64,000 bases of DNA from Diphasiastrum complanatum (lineage: Eukaryota > Streptophyta > Lycopodiopsida > Lycopodiales > Lycopodiaceae). Below, piece after piece: positions 23,720 through 36,122 of this stretch (position 1 is its first letter; every line of letters starts with the position of its first letter). The notes beneath the pieces are model-generated. The model did not search any database. It saw nothing but the letters and a program-made list of their open reading frames with translations, and had not been told where the DNA came from. Both the position numbers and the translations under genes were made by a program. The stretch lies in the NCBI GenBank assembly GCA_029204225.1, contig CM055098.1, positions 54,506,282 to 54,570,281 on the forward strand. Direction: 5' to 3'.

Positions 23720-26573
23720 GATTTGGAATAATAGTTGACATGGATATTAAGCCCCCTACTGTCAAGATTATGAATTTTGCCTGAAAATTCCATTCAAGGT
23801 CAATTTTGTAAATATTAATAACCTTTTGAGGATCCAAACACTCCTATAGTGACATGTGAAGCTGCACATGGTATGTGATAATTGCATGCATGTGAAGAGA
23901 CTCTACCTTGGTTATAGAGTGAGAGAAGACTGCATGGGGATTGCACGTCATCATGCATAGATTACCATAGGCTTTATCTTCTGCAAGAAGTGGTTTGGCT
24001 CCACTGTCTCCTTTAAATTGCTATTGTAGGTTTGATCTTTGGGGATCATTGGCAACACACTGACTTATAACTCCTTATTACAGATAGTTGGAATATTAAT
24101 AGCCAATATGCATTGTTAAGGTTTGACTTTGCTTACACGTGAGTAAGTAGCATATTGTCTCTTGAGCCTCTATACATGTGATCTTATAACCCCTCACCAA
24201 AATGAGTGCCATTTGTGCTTACACCCTTTTAGGCAACAAATTGTTGCAATGGCCTCCAGGAAGACACCTTGCGGAGGTCTAATTGTTATTTGGTATTGAG
24301 TCTACGCATGCTTACAATTTTCCAGTAGCGCAACACACTTGGAACTTTTTATGTCCATATCTCTTATCCAAGGGTCCCGATGAAAGGCTAGCATCATCTA
24401 CATACTAGTTGGCTATGATACTAGATGTAACAAAGGCACCTCAAAGGGAGTTGAGGACACCAACATGGCTTCCCATGTTTGACATTCTCCCTTCCAAGCT
24501 ACCCAACATACAAGCATCCAACATGGCTACATAAATTTGCATGATGATTGTCATATAGATTTAACCAACTCAACTATGTGGCGATCGTCGGAAACCAACA
24601 TAGCACCATTGACAAATTGGGTAGCTATAAATAAGTCATTTCCATCTAACTCAATCAATAGGTCATTACTAGAGCATTTTCCTAGTGCTTCAAAAACTCA
24701 CATTCATGCAAGGTACACTTAGAGCCACAAGTAGAAACACATGTATTGACAGCTAGGCCTAGATCATAGGGTCTTGAAGATATATATTAATTCTAAGAAT
24801 CAAATTGTCTTAAAATTATACTGAAAGTGTCAACAAAGATAACCTTCACTCCCGTGATTGGATAAAATATCTAGTGACCTTTCAATTGGCATTTCTATAA
24901 AACACTTAAAACCCAAGAAGTAATCATTTTTTTTGAGAAAATTTCACTTTATTAAGAAGATACATTTCAAGTGTGGGACCGACCCTGCCCTAGCCTTCAA
25001 GGCCATGGGCACATGACTAATGCCAAAACAGCAACATTTAAAGAAGGGGAGTCTTGATTGGAGCTCATCACTAGTCACATCTACATTGCCCTATAGATTT
25101 GATGCCATTATTTGCATCCTCTTAAAACAAGTTGTAACGTCTAATTTTGGTAAGGTTTTTCTCTCTTTAAAATCTATTGTTCACAAGGCTTCCTTTATTC
25201 TTGCCTAGGTAATGCTAGGTGGTGGCACTAAATGGAGCTCTCTAGAACTGCTAGAATGGTTTATGCTAGTGGCACTGAGAACAATGTTGGTGATTTTGGC
25301 ATTGGGAGCGAGGTTGCGGGCTGGCACTGGTGCCAACTTTAAAACACTACATCATCACAGAATCTCGAGCAACTTTCTTAGTTCAAATTTGTAGGCTTTT
25401 GGTGGTAGAAATCCCTCCTACTCAAAGCTTTATAGTTAAAGGCCATGGGAGAGTAAAGGGCTTTACGCCCACCAAGCTCATGACTTGGTGGCATAACATG
25501 CTCGACAACTTTAACAAATTAAATAGTGACATGTTTAAAAAATTTGGAAAAGGTGGTGCTCTCTTGCTCAAACCAACAAAAAGTCGACACACATTTCAAA
25601 TAGAAAATTGAAAATGAATTGCGATACTTACGCTCGATAAGGGCGGCGTCGAGTCGTGCTCTCTGAGCTCTGGGGGGCCCCCCTCATGGCCATAAAGCCG
25701 TAGCAGCGCGCGAGGAACTCGGTCACCCAACACTGGAAAGGAGGTGGCCCATGTGCATAAAGTGTTATTTCCCATTGGAGTGAAATGTGGAAGGGCCAGG
25801 CAGGGGCAGGGGGGATTGGGATGCCAGCAGCTCTCACCTACTAACGGTGACTGGAAAACCGGGTGTGTTGTGCTCAGCCTTGCCACCTGCTGCAGAAACT
25901 TTATAGAAAATAGAAAGGACTTTGGGTCCCCGTCCCCGTCTCCTTGTGGGTCCCCCGGACGGGGACTTAGGCACGTCTCGAGGAAACTCAGCGGTCGCTC
26001 GACACAGGACGTGCCAAAATTCCGTAAAGCTCAAAAGTAGACGATACAGTAACTAAATTTTGTCACTTCCCCATGGCCATTTACAACCCATCAAGCAGTT
26101 TCATTAAATTAGTAAGGAGAGACTTTGAATCTACGACCTCGCTTACTTTCTTCAACGCTTTAATGGCTATGGCTCATACTAGATCATATGCACAGGCAGA
26201 GCATCCTGACTCCTGATCGGTGTGTAAAAGTAACATACAACAACTTAATAATAACTTGATCAGTACTGTAACTGATCCATGTCTCTGGCATCAGCTCTTT
26301 CAATTGTGAATAGAAAGCTACAGATGCTTTCTGTTATCTCGAGGTTAATTCATGAATATGGTGACATAAATTGAAATCTAAGAGCTCAGAATTTGGTTTC
26401 ATGGTGACATGAATCGAAATCTAAGAGGTGAGAAGATCGGTTGAGAGTATGAGATGGTTTTTCTTTGCATCGATGTGGGAAATAGTTGATAGGGGTGTTA
26501 AAGCTGACAGAAACGTTTGAGGGAAGAAAAGGTTGGAAGGTTTGGATAAAGATTATAAGCTTTGTTGGGCGCG
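23720..26573. other. Intergenic DNA with a GC-rich patch
   Basis: No gene recognised. 25640-26000 is much richer in G and C than its surroundings (runs such as GGGGGGCCCCCC near 25670 and GTCCCCGTCCCCGTC near 25930). It may be an LTR or other mobile fragment with different base composition. The final 100-200 bp must include the SMXL promoter and 5' UTR, but I see no decisive element. Confidence 0.4.
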
Positions 26574-29500
26574 ATGCGAGCTTCAGTGGCGATTGCTCAG
26601 CAGACGTTGACAGCAGAGGCAGCAAGTGTGCTGAAGCATGCTGTTTCGGATGCTCAGAGGCGTGGCCATGCTCAGATTACCCCACTGCATGTTGCCTCAT
26701 CTCTTTTGACGATCAGTGGAAGTATGCTACGGCAGGCATGCCTTCAATCTCACCGCCATATGCCGCATCCACTGCAGTGCCGAGCTCTGGAGCTCTGCTT
26801 CAATGTAGCTCTGGAGCGCCTGCCCACGGTGCAAGCGTCACATGTGGCTGCTCCTCAGCCTTCTTTCTCAAACGCTCTCGTTGCCGCGCTAAAACGGGCG
26901 CAGGCACATCAGCGAAGGGGGTGTCCGGAACAGCAGCAGGTGCCTCTTTTAGCAGTGAAGGTGGAAATGGAGCAGCTGATCATATCGATCCTTGATGATC
27001 CAAGTGTAAGTAGAGTGATGCGTGAGGCTGGTTTTTCCAGTACTTACGTGAAGAATAGTCTCGAGGAAGCAATAGGATCGTCCTCCATGCATTCCTCAGC
27101 AAATGTAGATTTGTCACATCTGAAATTCAGCTACGCGGAGCCAATTGGTTTGAAGCTAGGAGGTGTTGGCAGCTTGGCAAAACATGCAGGTGCTTTTCAC
27201 AATTCGGATATAGGAGGATTATCAAGTATAGGGATAAGCCAGGCTAGAGATTGTACTACTTTTCTTCTACCTGTATTTCAAAGTGAGCAGCATAGAAGCT
27301 CCATAGCATCAAACTTGCTTGGAAGAGCTTCAGAGGTTGAGCTTGGAGGTTCCAGAGAACAAGCGGTGAGGGACGTTGTTGAGGTTCTCACGAGACAGCA
27401 TAAGAGAAATCCTCTCATAGTCGGTGAACCAGAGATGGCCACCAATGCAGTTGTTAAAGAGCTGCTTGAGCACTTGGAGAGAGGTGATATTGATGCCAAA
27501 CTCAAGGGAGTCAAGCTTGTCTCTCCGCAGCTCTCTACCAGTTATCAAAGCAAGGAGGAAATGGAACAGGAGTTCCTGCATCTTAGAAGGGTGGTGGACC
27601 AGAACCTATCCTCAGGAGTCATCGTGTTTCTAGGTGACGTGCAGTGGCTTGTGGATCGGATGGCTATGGGAGTTGCCAACAGTTTGGCACAGCAGGCAGC
27701 TGACGAACTGGAACGGCTTCTATTGCACTACGGAGGCCGTGGACGCTTGTGGTTCATGGGCACGGCAACAAGCCAGACCTATTTGCGTTGTCAAGGACGG
27801 AATCCTTCACTGGAAATTGAGTGGGGATTTCAGCCTGTGCGGATCTCTCTTGGATCCAACGTAAGAATGCTTCCAAGGTTGGATTTCGTCCTGTTTCTCA
27901 ATTTCTGAAGTCAACTTCTTCTGCACCTGCCACCCACATTCACCTATTCGAGCGTTGGTAAAATTATAATCAAAAGACATTTAACCTTTCGTCCTAGAGA
28001 TAACATCCAGAGCTGATTTCTTGATTTGCAAATACTCCATTCTCCGTTGCAGCTTGTACCTTCCATTGTAACTCTTTCGGTATTTTCTCTGACGGACAGC
28101 TAATTCCTAGTGATCATTTCTCTCCGTTCCTGTTTGATCTGATATCGAAAATTTCGCCTGCAACCACAAATTACTTCTTGTGAATTTTGAGTTCAGGTTG
28201 TTTATCGTCCATCAAGTTAGGCATCGTAATAACTGCTGATAAAGGTTATTTGCTTCATATATGAAAGAGTGAAACAGTAGCTAGCCGCATGCCTTCGTGA
28301 AAGTTTTATAGTCACTATCCGTTGTTGCTCCTCATCAATCTGAAGGTAGCGTCATGCACGTGCTGCACGTGTATGATACAAGGCGATAATGCCATTTTTT
28401 CGATTTTGTCAGTGATAAACTGTAAACTGTGTGCGATCAATGGTAGATTCCAGGAAACATTATACGTAACTAGAAACAAAAATTTCAGAAAAATCAAGCG
28501 AAGTAGCAAAATGGAGTGACAGATTTTAAGGAAAATAAATTCTAAGCTTGTGTTGTTCGACTGCTGCAGATTCGAGCATCCAGCTGATAAGGCTGAAGCA
28601 TCTGAAGTTTCCTTGCGTGGTGGTTGGTCCCAAGCAAAATCGCCCATCAATTTACTTAGATTGTTGGACGACTGTCCAGATGATTTGAGGTGCTGCCCTG
28701 AGTGCATATCCAATTTTGAAAACGAGTGCACTTTGTTGCAAGAACAAGAGCTAACATCCAACCCGGAATCTGTCCATTCCTCCTCTTCACCAGTGGATAT
28801 ATTCGGCGAAAAGCCTTTGTATGCTGAGCCTGCAATTCTATCAACTTGGCTGCAGTCGAAGTTTGATATTCACCATCCAAAGGAGGCAATGTCCGATAAG
28901 GTGACTCTTGGGATCTTATTTTAGAGTCTAGACTTTTTTTAGATTGCTTTCGGAAATAGATTCTGCCATACTGATCATATGTCTCCCCTTGAAACTCAAC
29001 AACTCGCCATTTTGCAGCAACAATCCCAGAAAATTTTGCATTGTTCTTTCTAGAGCCATCAAACTTTTTATTCTTGTGCCTCCTCATGAAACTAACGAAC
29101 GAAGTGTTATATTCAAAAACAGTTGGATAGACAGTCGTCTTCATTGGCACAGAAGTTGAGGAACTTGAGGGGTAAGTGGAACAGTATATGCCATACCCAG
29201 CATAAGGAGTTCCACAATTCTATGCAAGCAACTCCAATCCTACTTCATGAATCGGCTTCTTCATCAAGCAAAAATCCTGGCGGGAAATTTTTCGATGAGA
29301 GATTGCATCCGGAGAGCCCGAGATGTACTTCTCTAGATGTGTCTGGAGCTAGTTCGGAATTGGGAAGAGGATGCCATAAGCTTTCCATAGCCACAAAGCC
29401 GACATGGCTCTCTTTGCAACCCCAGCCCACATCCGAAGTTCTTATTGGCAGTGCAGGTGAACTGAACATAAGTGAGATGGGCCGTGCTGGATCTCTTGCA

Positions 29501-31213
29501 ACCTCAGCAGTTTGTCTGCGAGATTCTGAACGAAGCATCTCTCAAAAGGAAGATTTGAGTTACAGCTATTCAGCGGAAAAGCTTGATCAGCAGGAGTCCG
29601 AGTTGACCGTTCAGACAGATTTAGCTCTGGGCAGATCGGTGGAACAAGCTAAAGGTAGTGCTGATAGTGCTAGCACCATTCTGCTTGGAGGACGTAATGC
29701 TTTCTATAAACCACTAACAATTAGAAATAACAAGATCGCTACGCGAACGGCAGAGATGCCCATGTTTCCTTGGAAAGATCGCCTTAGATCTATACCTGTA
29801 TCCTTGCCTACAGACATCCGTCCATCAAATGATATAGCTGACAAGTTTAAGCATAACTCTTTTCCTTTCCGGGAAATGAAGCAAGTCGAAGGAGATGCAG
29901 TAAAGGATCTGCAAACAAAGTTGGATGCTAAAGTTCCTTGGCAGAAGGAAGCTATCAAAGCAATTGCCACAGCCGTATTGCAATGCAGATCAGGCACCGG
30001 GAAGAGAAGGGGAATCAATGTAAAGAAAGATACGTGGTTATTGTTCCTTGGCTCAGATTGTATAGGCAAAAGAAATATGGCCAAAGCTCTTGCTGAATCT
30101 GTCTTCGGATCTCAAAGGAAACTTTTTAGGATAAGTTTTAAGCAAGAAGATGCAAATTTCCCTTTTTGGGGAGATTCCCAGGAAAACAATCCGGACGAGA
30201 TCCGAGTATCAAATAGAGGCAAGACGATTTTAGATAGAATTGCAGAAGCCGTGAGGTTAAACCCTCTTTCTGTTGTGTTGTTGGAAGACATTGATAAGGC
30301 AGACAACGTGACAAGAAATGCTTTGAATAGAGCTATGGAGAAAGGCAGGTTACAAGAGTCAAATGGAAGGGAAGTTAATTTCTCAAATGTAATTGTTGCC
30401 ATGACCGCAAGTGTAGGTGCAGAAAATTGTCCTAAGCATCCGTGCAGTATGAACATTAGATTCTCTGAAGAGAGGCTACTAACATCTTTAGGTTGTGGAA
30501 TGAGGGTATCGTTTGAAAAAGAATCCGGCAAAGGTTTGTTTATCTTGAATAGCAACCACATATCAGTTGTGGATTATGCAAATTTGGAGCAAAATTCGCA
30601 AGGAGGTGTAAATCAATCAGCTCCACTTGTAGCCTGTTCTAAACGAAAAGCCAATACGGGGATTGAAGCAACATGCGATCAAGAGAAAAAAAGGACAAAA
30701 GAAAATCCTGCAGGACGACTATTAGAACTCGATCTGAATCTTCCTGTGAATGATGAGGAAGTATCTGCTTCTTCCTTTCTGGCTTCTAACCAGAATCTTT
30801 CAGATGCTGTACAAGATCGTGCACAGCATTGTCTGATGAAAGACTTCGGTAATCTATTTGACAGCGTTGTAACCTTTCAGTCTTTTAATTTTGACGAAAT
30901 CGCCAACAATGTCCTTGATCTGCTGAACAGAACTACATCTGTAGTGAGAGTTTCAAGGGCTTCCATGGAGATTGATATTACAGTGATTGAACATTTGGTT
31001 GCCGCTGTTTGGGAGGGATTGTGTGACAAACTAGGCCTTGAAAATTGGGCAGAGGAAGTTTTGAAACCAAGCATTTCTAACTTATTTCAAAACAGCAAAG
31101 TGTTACCAGGCATGGTGATGAAATTGGTATCTGAAAAAAGTGCTCTTTCAAAAGATTGTTTTACTATCTCAGGCTTGCCTAAATCCATCTCAATTGGGTC
31201 AGCAGGCGTTTAA
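26574..31213 (+). CDS. SMXL: SMAX1-LIKE (SMXL/D53-type) Clp-family signalling repressor
   Basis: Exons 26574-27860, about 28547-28900 and 29153-31213 give about 1,230 residues. The N-terminus (MRASVAIAQQTLTAEAASVL, then ITPLHVASSLL and HPLQCRALELCFNVALERLP) is the double Clp-N domain of SMXL proteins. WLFLGSD with IGKRNMAKAL is a degenerate Walker A. VSNRGKTILDRIAEAV contains the RGKT degron motif used for ligand-triggered removal by D14/KAI2 and MAX2. LLEDIDKAD is the Walker B region. LELDLNLPV is a clear EAR motif for TOPLESS-type corepressors. The family represses karrikin/strigolactone responses in the nucleus; the RGKT and LLEDIDKADN region look closest to the SMAX1 branch. Start: MRA is the family start; an in-frame ATG lies 12 bp upstream. 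The exon 2 acceptor is uncertain: a CAG at 28567-28569 breaks the frame while AG at 28545-28546 keeps it. No coding break seen. Confidence 0.93.
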
Positions 31214-33320
31214 ATTGCCCCTGCCTTGTAAGCATCAAGGCTATAATAACAGTTTGTATACCAGCTGCAAAGGTTCCACGTAAACAAAATGACAGCATTT
31301 CTTTGAAATGTCATGATATTCCAGACAACCTTTAACAATATCAATCAATAGCATGCTGCTCAGCAGCAAATGTATGATAGCTTTCAAATTCAATCTTCTC
31401 CTTTGCCAGAAGGAAGCAACTGTTTCACGTTATTATCTTGTAACAAATTCTACTCTCACTACTTGAGGAAATACACTCTGTCAGATTGAGTTCTAAAATG
31501 TTCAATAATGCTTTTGAGACATGACATTTGTTAATGGCCATTTTCAGCTCTTTGGTGTTTTTCTGTGAGGATTGCTAAGTACTTGAGGAAACCCAGTGTT
31601 TAGATATGACTTCTAAAAGGCTAAATTAGGGGAAATGCCTATTTTCAACTTTTTTTTTTGTGTGGTGTTTTGTTGATAATATTTAACATTTTGTGAAATG
31701 CCTATTTTGAACTCTTTAATCTTTCTATCCAAGAAGAACTCTTCAAATCTTTCACATGGTTCTAAAACAAACACACACACACACACACTCTGTCTCTCTC
31801 TTTCTCTCGCCACATGAATGAAGCCAATCCTGGCTGTGCATCTAGGAATTGGTGTTGGAAACTGGCTTTGGTGAGCCAGTCCCTAGCTGTGGCAGCATAG
31901 CCCAGATGCGCTTTTTTGCACACTCAGGAAGTGGCTAGAGTTCTCAGTGCACATCTAGTAACCAGGCTCAAAAAACTCAAGGATGGGCTGGGTGCCGGGC
32001 AGGGCGGGTCCAGCGCGTGGACCCTGGTTGCGCCGGGCACTCACAGACGCATAGAGATATGCGTGACTAGATATGTCTTTGCAAAAATCCCATCAAAATG
32101 CATATGCGATAATCTTTTGGCTGCCCGGACACGTGGCGCTCAAGCAGCCATTTTTTTATTTTTATTCTTTTAACATTTGGTTGAGGATGCCCCGGGGGCA
32201 AACCATGCTCATGCTCCTTAGATAAGAGGACCCCACTTCACACACAAAACACACACACACACACACACACACAAGTTGGCCACATGTAGGGGGCTAGAGT
32301 TGGGGCTTAATGGCAATGGGTACTTTATGCCCAATTGACAACTTTAAGTTTTGCTCTCCCATTGGATACTTGCCACTTGGGTGCTTTTCAAAGGTTAATT
32401 TAGAAAACGTGACATGATTGAATGTACAAGGTAGAGTCCCTAGAACATGTCTTTACCATGCATAAAGCCCAATCAAAGTTCTAGAAATTCTTAGATTGCC
32501 CGGCCCAAACCATAATACCTTGCCCAAATAGTCATGGCCCTTGTTTGCCCAAGTTGCCCTAGCAAAACTTCATGTGGAAAGAGGGCTTTATAATTTTTGA
32601 AAAAGCCAACAATGGTGGGCAGTCTTCAAATCATCTGAGCTAATTGTTAAGATACAAGGGGAGTCTACCTCCATTGTTGGCCTCAATTCAAATAAAAGGA
32701 TTGGCAATTTGGAAGCTCACAAGCAGTTGCATAACTCTAACAAGATATTGCATTAATAAATCTCAAAACTAGCTTAAGTACATTTTTTGTGGCAACTCTA
32801 CTGGAAAATTATAAATGCACAATCTCTCAAACAACACATCTACCTAATCTAAAATTGCTATGAAATAATATTATGAAATTGCAAATTTTAAAGCTAAATT
32901 AGACTTCGAGAAAGATCATACATTTGCTCGGAATATAGATCATAAAGAAACAAAAATATAATTGGAACTAGGCAATGTACACTGCTTTTATTAGAAAAAA
33001 ATCTAATTTAGACTTAAATTCTATAAAGGTAGTCACTACTGCATCTCTATATATTCCAATCTATAATGGATCGTGATCCTAACTCACTGAATAATCTGCT
33101 ACAATATCAACTTCTTTTCAACCAACTTAAAACATTGATGAATTACATGTATTTATAGTTGTGCACAATTGTCGTAATAGTCTCTATTGGCATTTCAATT
33201 TTTCTCGACAATTTTCAGAGATAGATTTTACTATCTAAATAACTAGTGTTTCTAGTCGAGGTGACGTCTTATGCCCTCTCCCTCGGTTACGCGTAAATAC
33301 TGATTATTTAGCTAAGTAAA
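31214..33320. other. Intergenic DNA with AC/TC microsatellites
   Basis: No gene recognised. Short AC tracts lie at about 31769-31789 (followed by TC) and 32245-32273. A GC-rich stretch is at about 31980-32050. The first few hundred bases should contain the SMXL 3' UTR. Confidence 0.5.
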
Positions 33321-34138
33321 ATGGCTGATCATATGCTAAGAGATACAATGTCTTTCAAAAAATTGAATGGAGAGAATTTTCTGATATGGAAATTGAAAAT
33401 GCAGGCTATTCTTGTGGAAAAGGATCTATGGTCAATTGTTATTGGCGAAATTGAACCCAGTGAAGGTGAAGCTGCTAAAGTTTGGATGAAAAAAGATAAT
33501 AAAGCTAGAGCACTAATTCAGTTGAGCTTATCAGATAGTTTACTTCTTCAAATTAGTAAATTTACAACTTCTAAAGCCATGTGGGGAGCATTAGTTGATT
33601 TATTATGGCTAACAAACTGTACGTGAAGAGGAAATTGATGCAATTAAAGATGAATGAAGGTAATTTACTCAGTGCAGATCATCTTTCTTCAGTACAAGCT
33701 CTTCTTGATCAGTTAGCTGCTATTGGAATTGAGACGAATGTTGATGAAGTGATAATGACTATTCTTGGTAGCTTACCTCCTTCATATGACTATTACACTT
33801 CCATTGTTTCAAGTCTAGTATCTGGATTAAGTGTAACAAGTGTGTCGGCATCACTCATCCAAGAGGAGCTAAGAAGAGGTAAATCTAAAGATATTGTTCT
33901 TGTTGAAGCTGCTTTATTTACTAAGGATAAGAGTAAGCACCAATTCAAAAGTAAATCAACAAATATAGATGATCGAGCTAAAGCTAAGAACAAGGAAAAA
34001 TGTACTTATTGTCACAAATTTGGTCATGTTGTTAATAAATACTGGAAAAAGGCCTATGATGATAGTGTGAAAGGGCAATCTTCATCAAGTCAGGAAACTG
34101 ATTTGTTTGCTCAATTTGAGAAAGACATACCTTTCTAA
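33321..34138 (+). pseudogene. Ty1/copia gag
   Basis: The frame starts MADHMLRDTMSFKKLNGENF and contains the gag core (FLIWKLKMQAILVEKDLWSI, then MTILGSLPPSYDYY). A frameshift near 33600 splits it into two overlapping frames, the second from 33605. The zinc knuckle reads CTYCHKFGHVVNKYWKK, with the last Cys replaced by Tyr. It ends at a stop at 34136-34138 with no protease, integrase or reverse transcriptase after it. The next recognisable part is a 3' LTR at 34387, so pol has been deleted. Confidence 0.8.
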
Positions 34139-34386
34139 TTGCTTACTGAAATAACATGTCTCTAATGTACACTTGGAAGCATCTTGGATGTATATGATAG
34201 CAAGATAGATTTTACATGGTAGGACAAATGATTGTAGTCGTTGTATGTAATCATGAGAAATGAAATGATCTTGATATACACAAGATGATGAGGGATAAAA
34301 TCATGTAATAGTAATGTAGAGATTTTGTGCATTAACAATAGACATGATAATATTAATGCTCAACCAAAGTTGTCATTAAGAGAGGG

Positions 34387-34650
34387 TGTTAGAATATCAG
34401 TAATATCCATCTTTGGTTATTCACTAGTAAAGGGCCTACGTGCCAAATGCTACTATTTAGGAAAATAGGCCTAATGTACCTCAAGCTATTTTGTGAGTCC
34501 TTACAATGTGAAACTGGTTATTTTGAACTGGTTAGATGTGATGGGACACAAATTCCTCTCTATCTCTCTCTCATGTACTCACTCTCATTGTATTGTGCTT
34601 TCTATAAAATACAAGCCATGGTGTTCTCTCTCTTCTCTTCTCCTGTGTGA
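34387..34650 (+). repeat. 3' LTR of the copia gag element (end uncertain)
   Basis: A purine-rich tract (AAGAGAGGG, 34378-34386) is directly followed by TGTTAGAATATCAG, the usual PPT-LTR junction. A TATA-like TCTATAAAATA is at 34601-34611. No 5' LTR was found and the 3' end of the LTR cannot be fixed. Confidence 0.55.
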
Positions 34651-35810
34651 TTGCTTATGTGCATGCTCTGATTTGAAACACCTAAGACCTTGTGATGAGT
34701 TGCCTGTACGTTGCTCTATCGACACAGGCTCCCTTTGTAATTCATCAACAAGAAATCTGTGCAATGATTTTGCCAAGAGACTTGGTAAAATCCTTTGGAC
34801 TTCATCGGTTGCCAATTTCTTGACTTTCTCAGTTACCATTGGCTTGATATATTCTACCAGCTCTGTCTTCTGTGATGTTCTTGTCGGTTTGCCCATGGGT
34901 GCATCTGCGTACTTTGGAACTTTTGTTAAATTGACTTCCTCACTTGTTTCATACTCAGGTGGCACTAAGATTTTTCGCTTATAGCACATGAAGTCCGTGT
35001 GTGGACTAGACAACACAGGTGCATGTTGATCTACATATGCCAAATGCCTATTGGCTATTTGTGACACAATCCAAGCATGGATAGTTAACTCCAGATTGTC
35101 CACACATAGGTTCGAATGTTGACGAATCACCTTAATGTGGGCATTCGGCTCGGCGATGTCTTCCTCCACATCCAAAGCATCGTACCGTGTGTAGTATACC
35201 ATCTCCTCGGAGTTGATAAGCATACATAGGTAATGGACGTCCCTTAGGATCTTCCACAAAGTAAACCGGTAGTCTACTATGGTCTTCTTGTGAGCTTGGT
35301 GACATGCAAGATGATATGACCAGGACTTTCACTTGGCCACCTTTCATTGGAGAAAGTTGTGATTCAGATGGATCACTTTGACATCCATCCACTTGGTGAA
35401 ATCCTTGTCGGCTTGATTTTATTTGTGATCTTTGAACCACCGGATCTTGCTGTTGAACTTGTTGCTCTACATTTTGTCTTTGTAATAAGCGTGGATACTT
35501 GATTGGACATCTTGTACTTAAATGGTCCTCAAAGCAGTATGTACATTCATCCTTTTCAAGAAACTTTGCCTTGCGAGCTTGAGCTTGAGGACATCCTGAA
35601 CTTGAATTGCAATGACTGCATCTTGATAGATCTATGGCAGTGAACTGTAGAATGCAAACTTCTTCATACCAGACTTGATCTTGTCGAATAGTCCGATATA
35701 GTAGTTCTTCATTATGGTCTCTAGGCTCAGTAGATCATTATCTTTCACCATATAGCACAATTGTCATGTGTATTGTTGAACTGACTCATCAGGAAACATC
35801 TGAAATGAAG
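34585..35810 (-). pseudogene. Ty3/gypsy-type gag remnant
   Basis: Read leftward from about 35800: a gag-like stretch (MVKDNDLLSLETIMKNYYIG, LFDKIKSGMKKF), then CSHCNSSSGCPQ and a zinc knuckle CTYCFEDHLSTRCP near 35510-35550. A Pro/Ser/Gln linker and a long frame to 34585 (HAWIVSQIANRHLAYVDQHA, KLATDEVQRILPSLLAKSLH) follow. At least one stop and one frameshift break it. Assignment to gypsy rests on layout; no protease or reverse transcriptase is visible. Confidence 0.5.
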
Positions 35811-36033
35811 TTAATCTGACAAACTCGGCAAGAAAAAAGAAGTAAATAAAAAATTGATCAGTGTGGATGAAAAAATATAAACAACAAAAATAGAAAGTCA
35901 CAGTAACAGGTGGATTTAACAAATGGATATCACTGATGAAAAAACATGAACATAGTGATTATGCAGATGGTGACTGATGTGAAGGAACAATGGTAACTAT
36001 GGTGTCGGGTGGGTGGGGTGATTGGTGTGTCAA

Positions 36034-36122
36034 GTCATTGTAGGGCGTCCCACACGTGTGAATTCAACATTAAAAAAATCCATAAGTTTGTCATCTGAGG
36101 CCATGGAGGAACTAGCCATATT
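36034..36122 (-). pseudogene. Gene C 5' fragment fused to gene A, copy 4
   Basis: Reading leftward, CAATATGGCTAGTTC is identical to the gene C start of copy 3 (16894-16908). It encodes MASSSMASDDKLMDFFNVEF, close to MASSSRFSYDKLLDFLNGSD. It is directly joined to gene A, with a stop soon after. This independently supports gene A and gene C pointing the same way in the ancestral element. Confidence 0.6.

Noticed and set aside
25640-26000. GC-rich patch as a gene or rRNA fragment
   Set aside because: No reading frame or rRNA motif recognised; mixed short frames on both strands look like base-composition artefacts.
28656-29150. 164-codon minus-strand frame across an SMXL intron and exon 2
   Set aside because: It shadows a real exon for most of its length, has no recognisable domain and crosses a plausible intron by chance.
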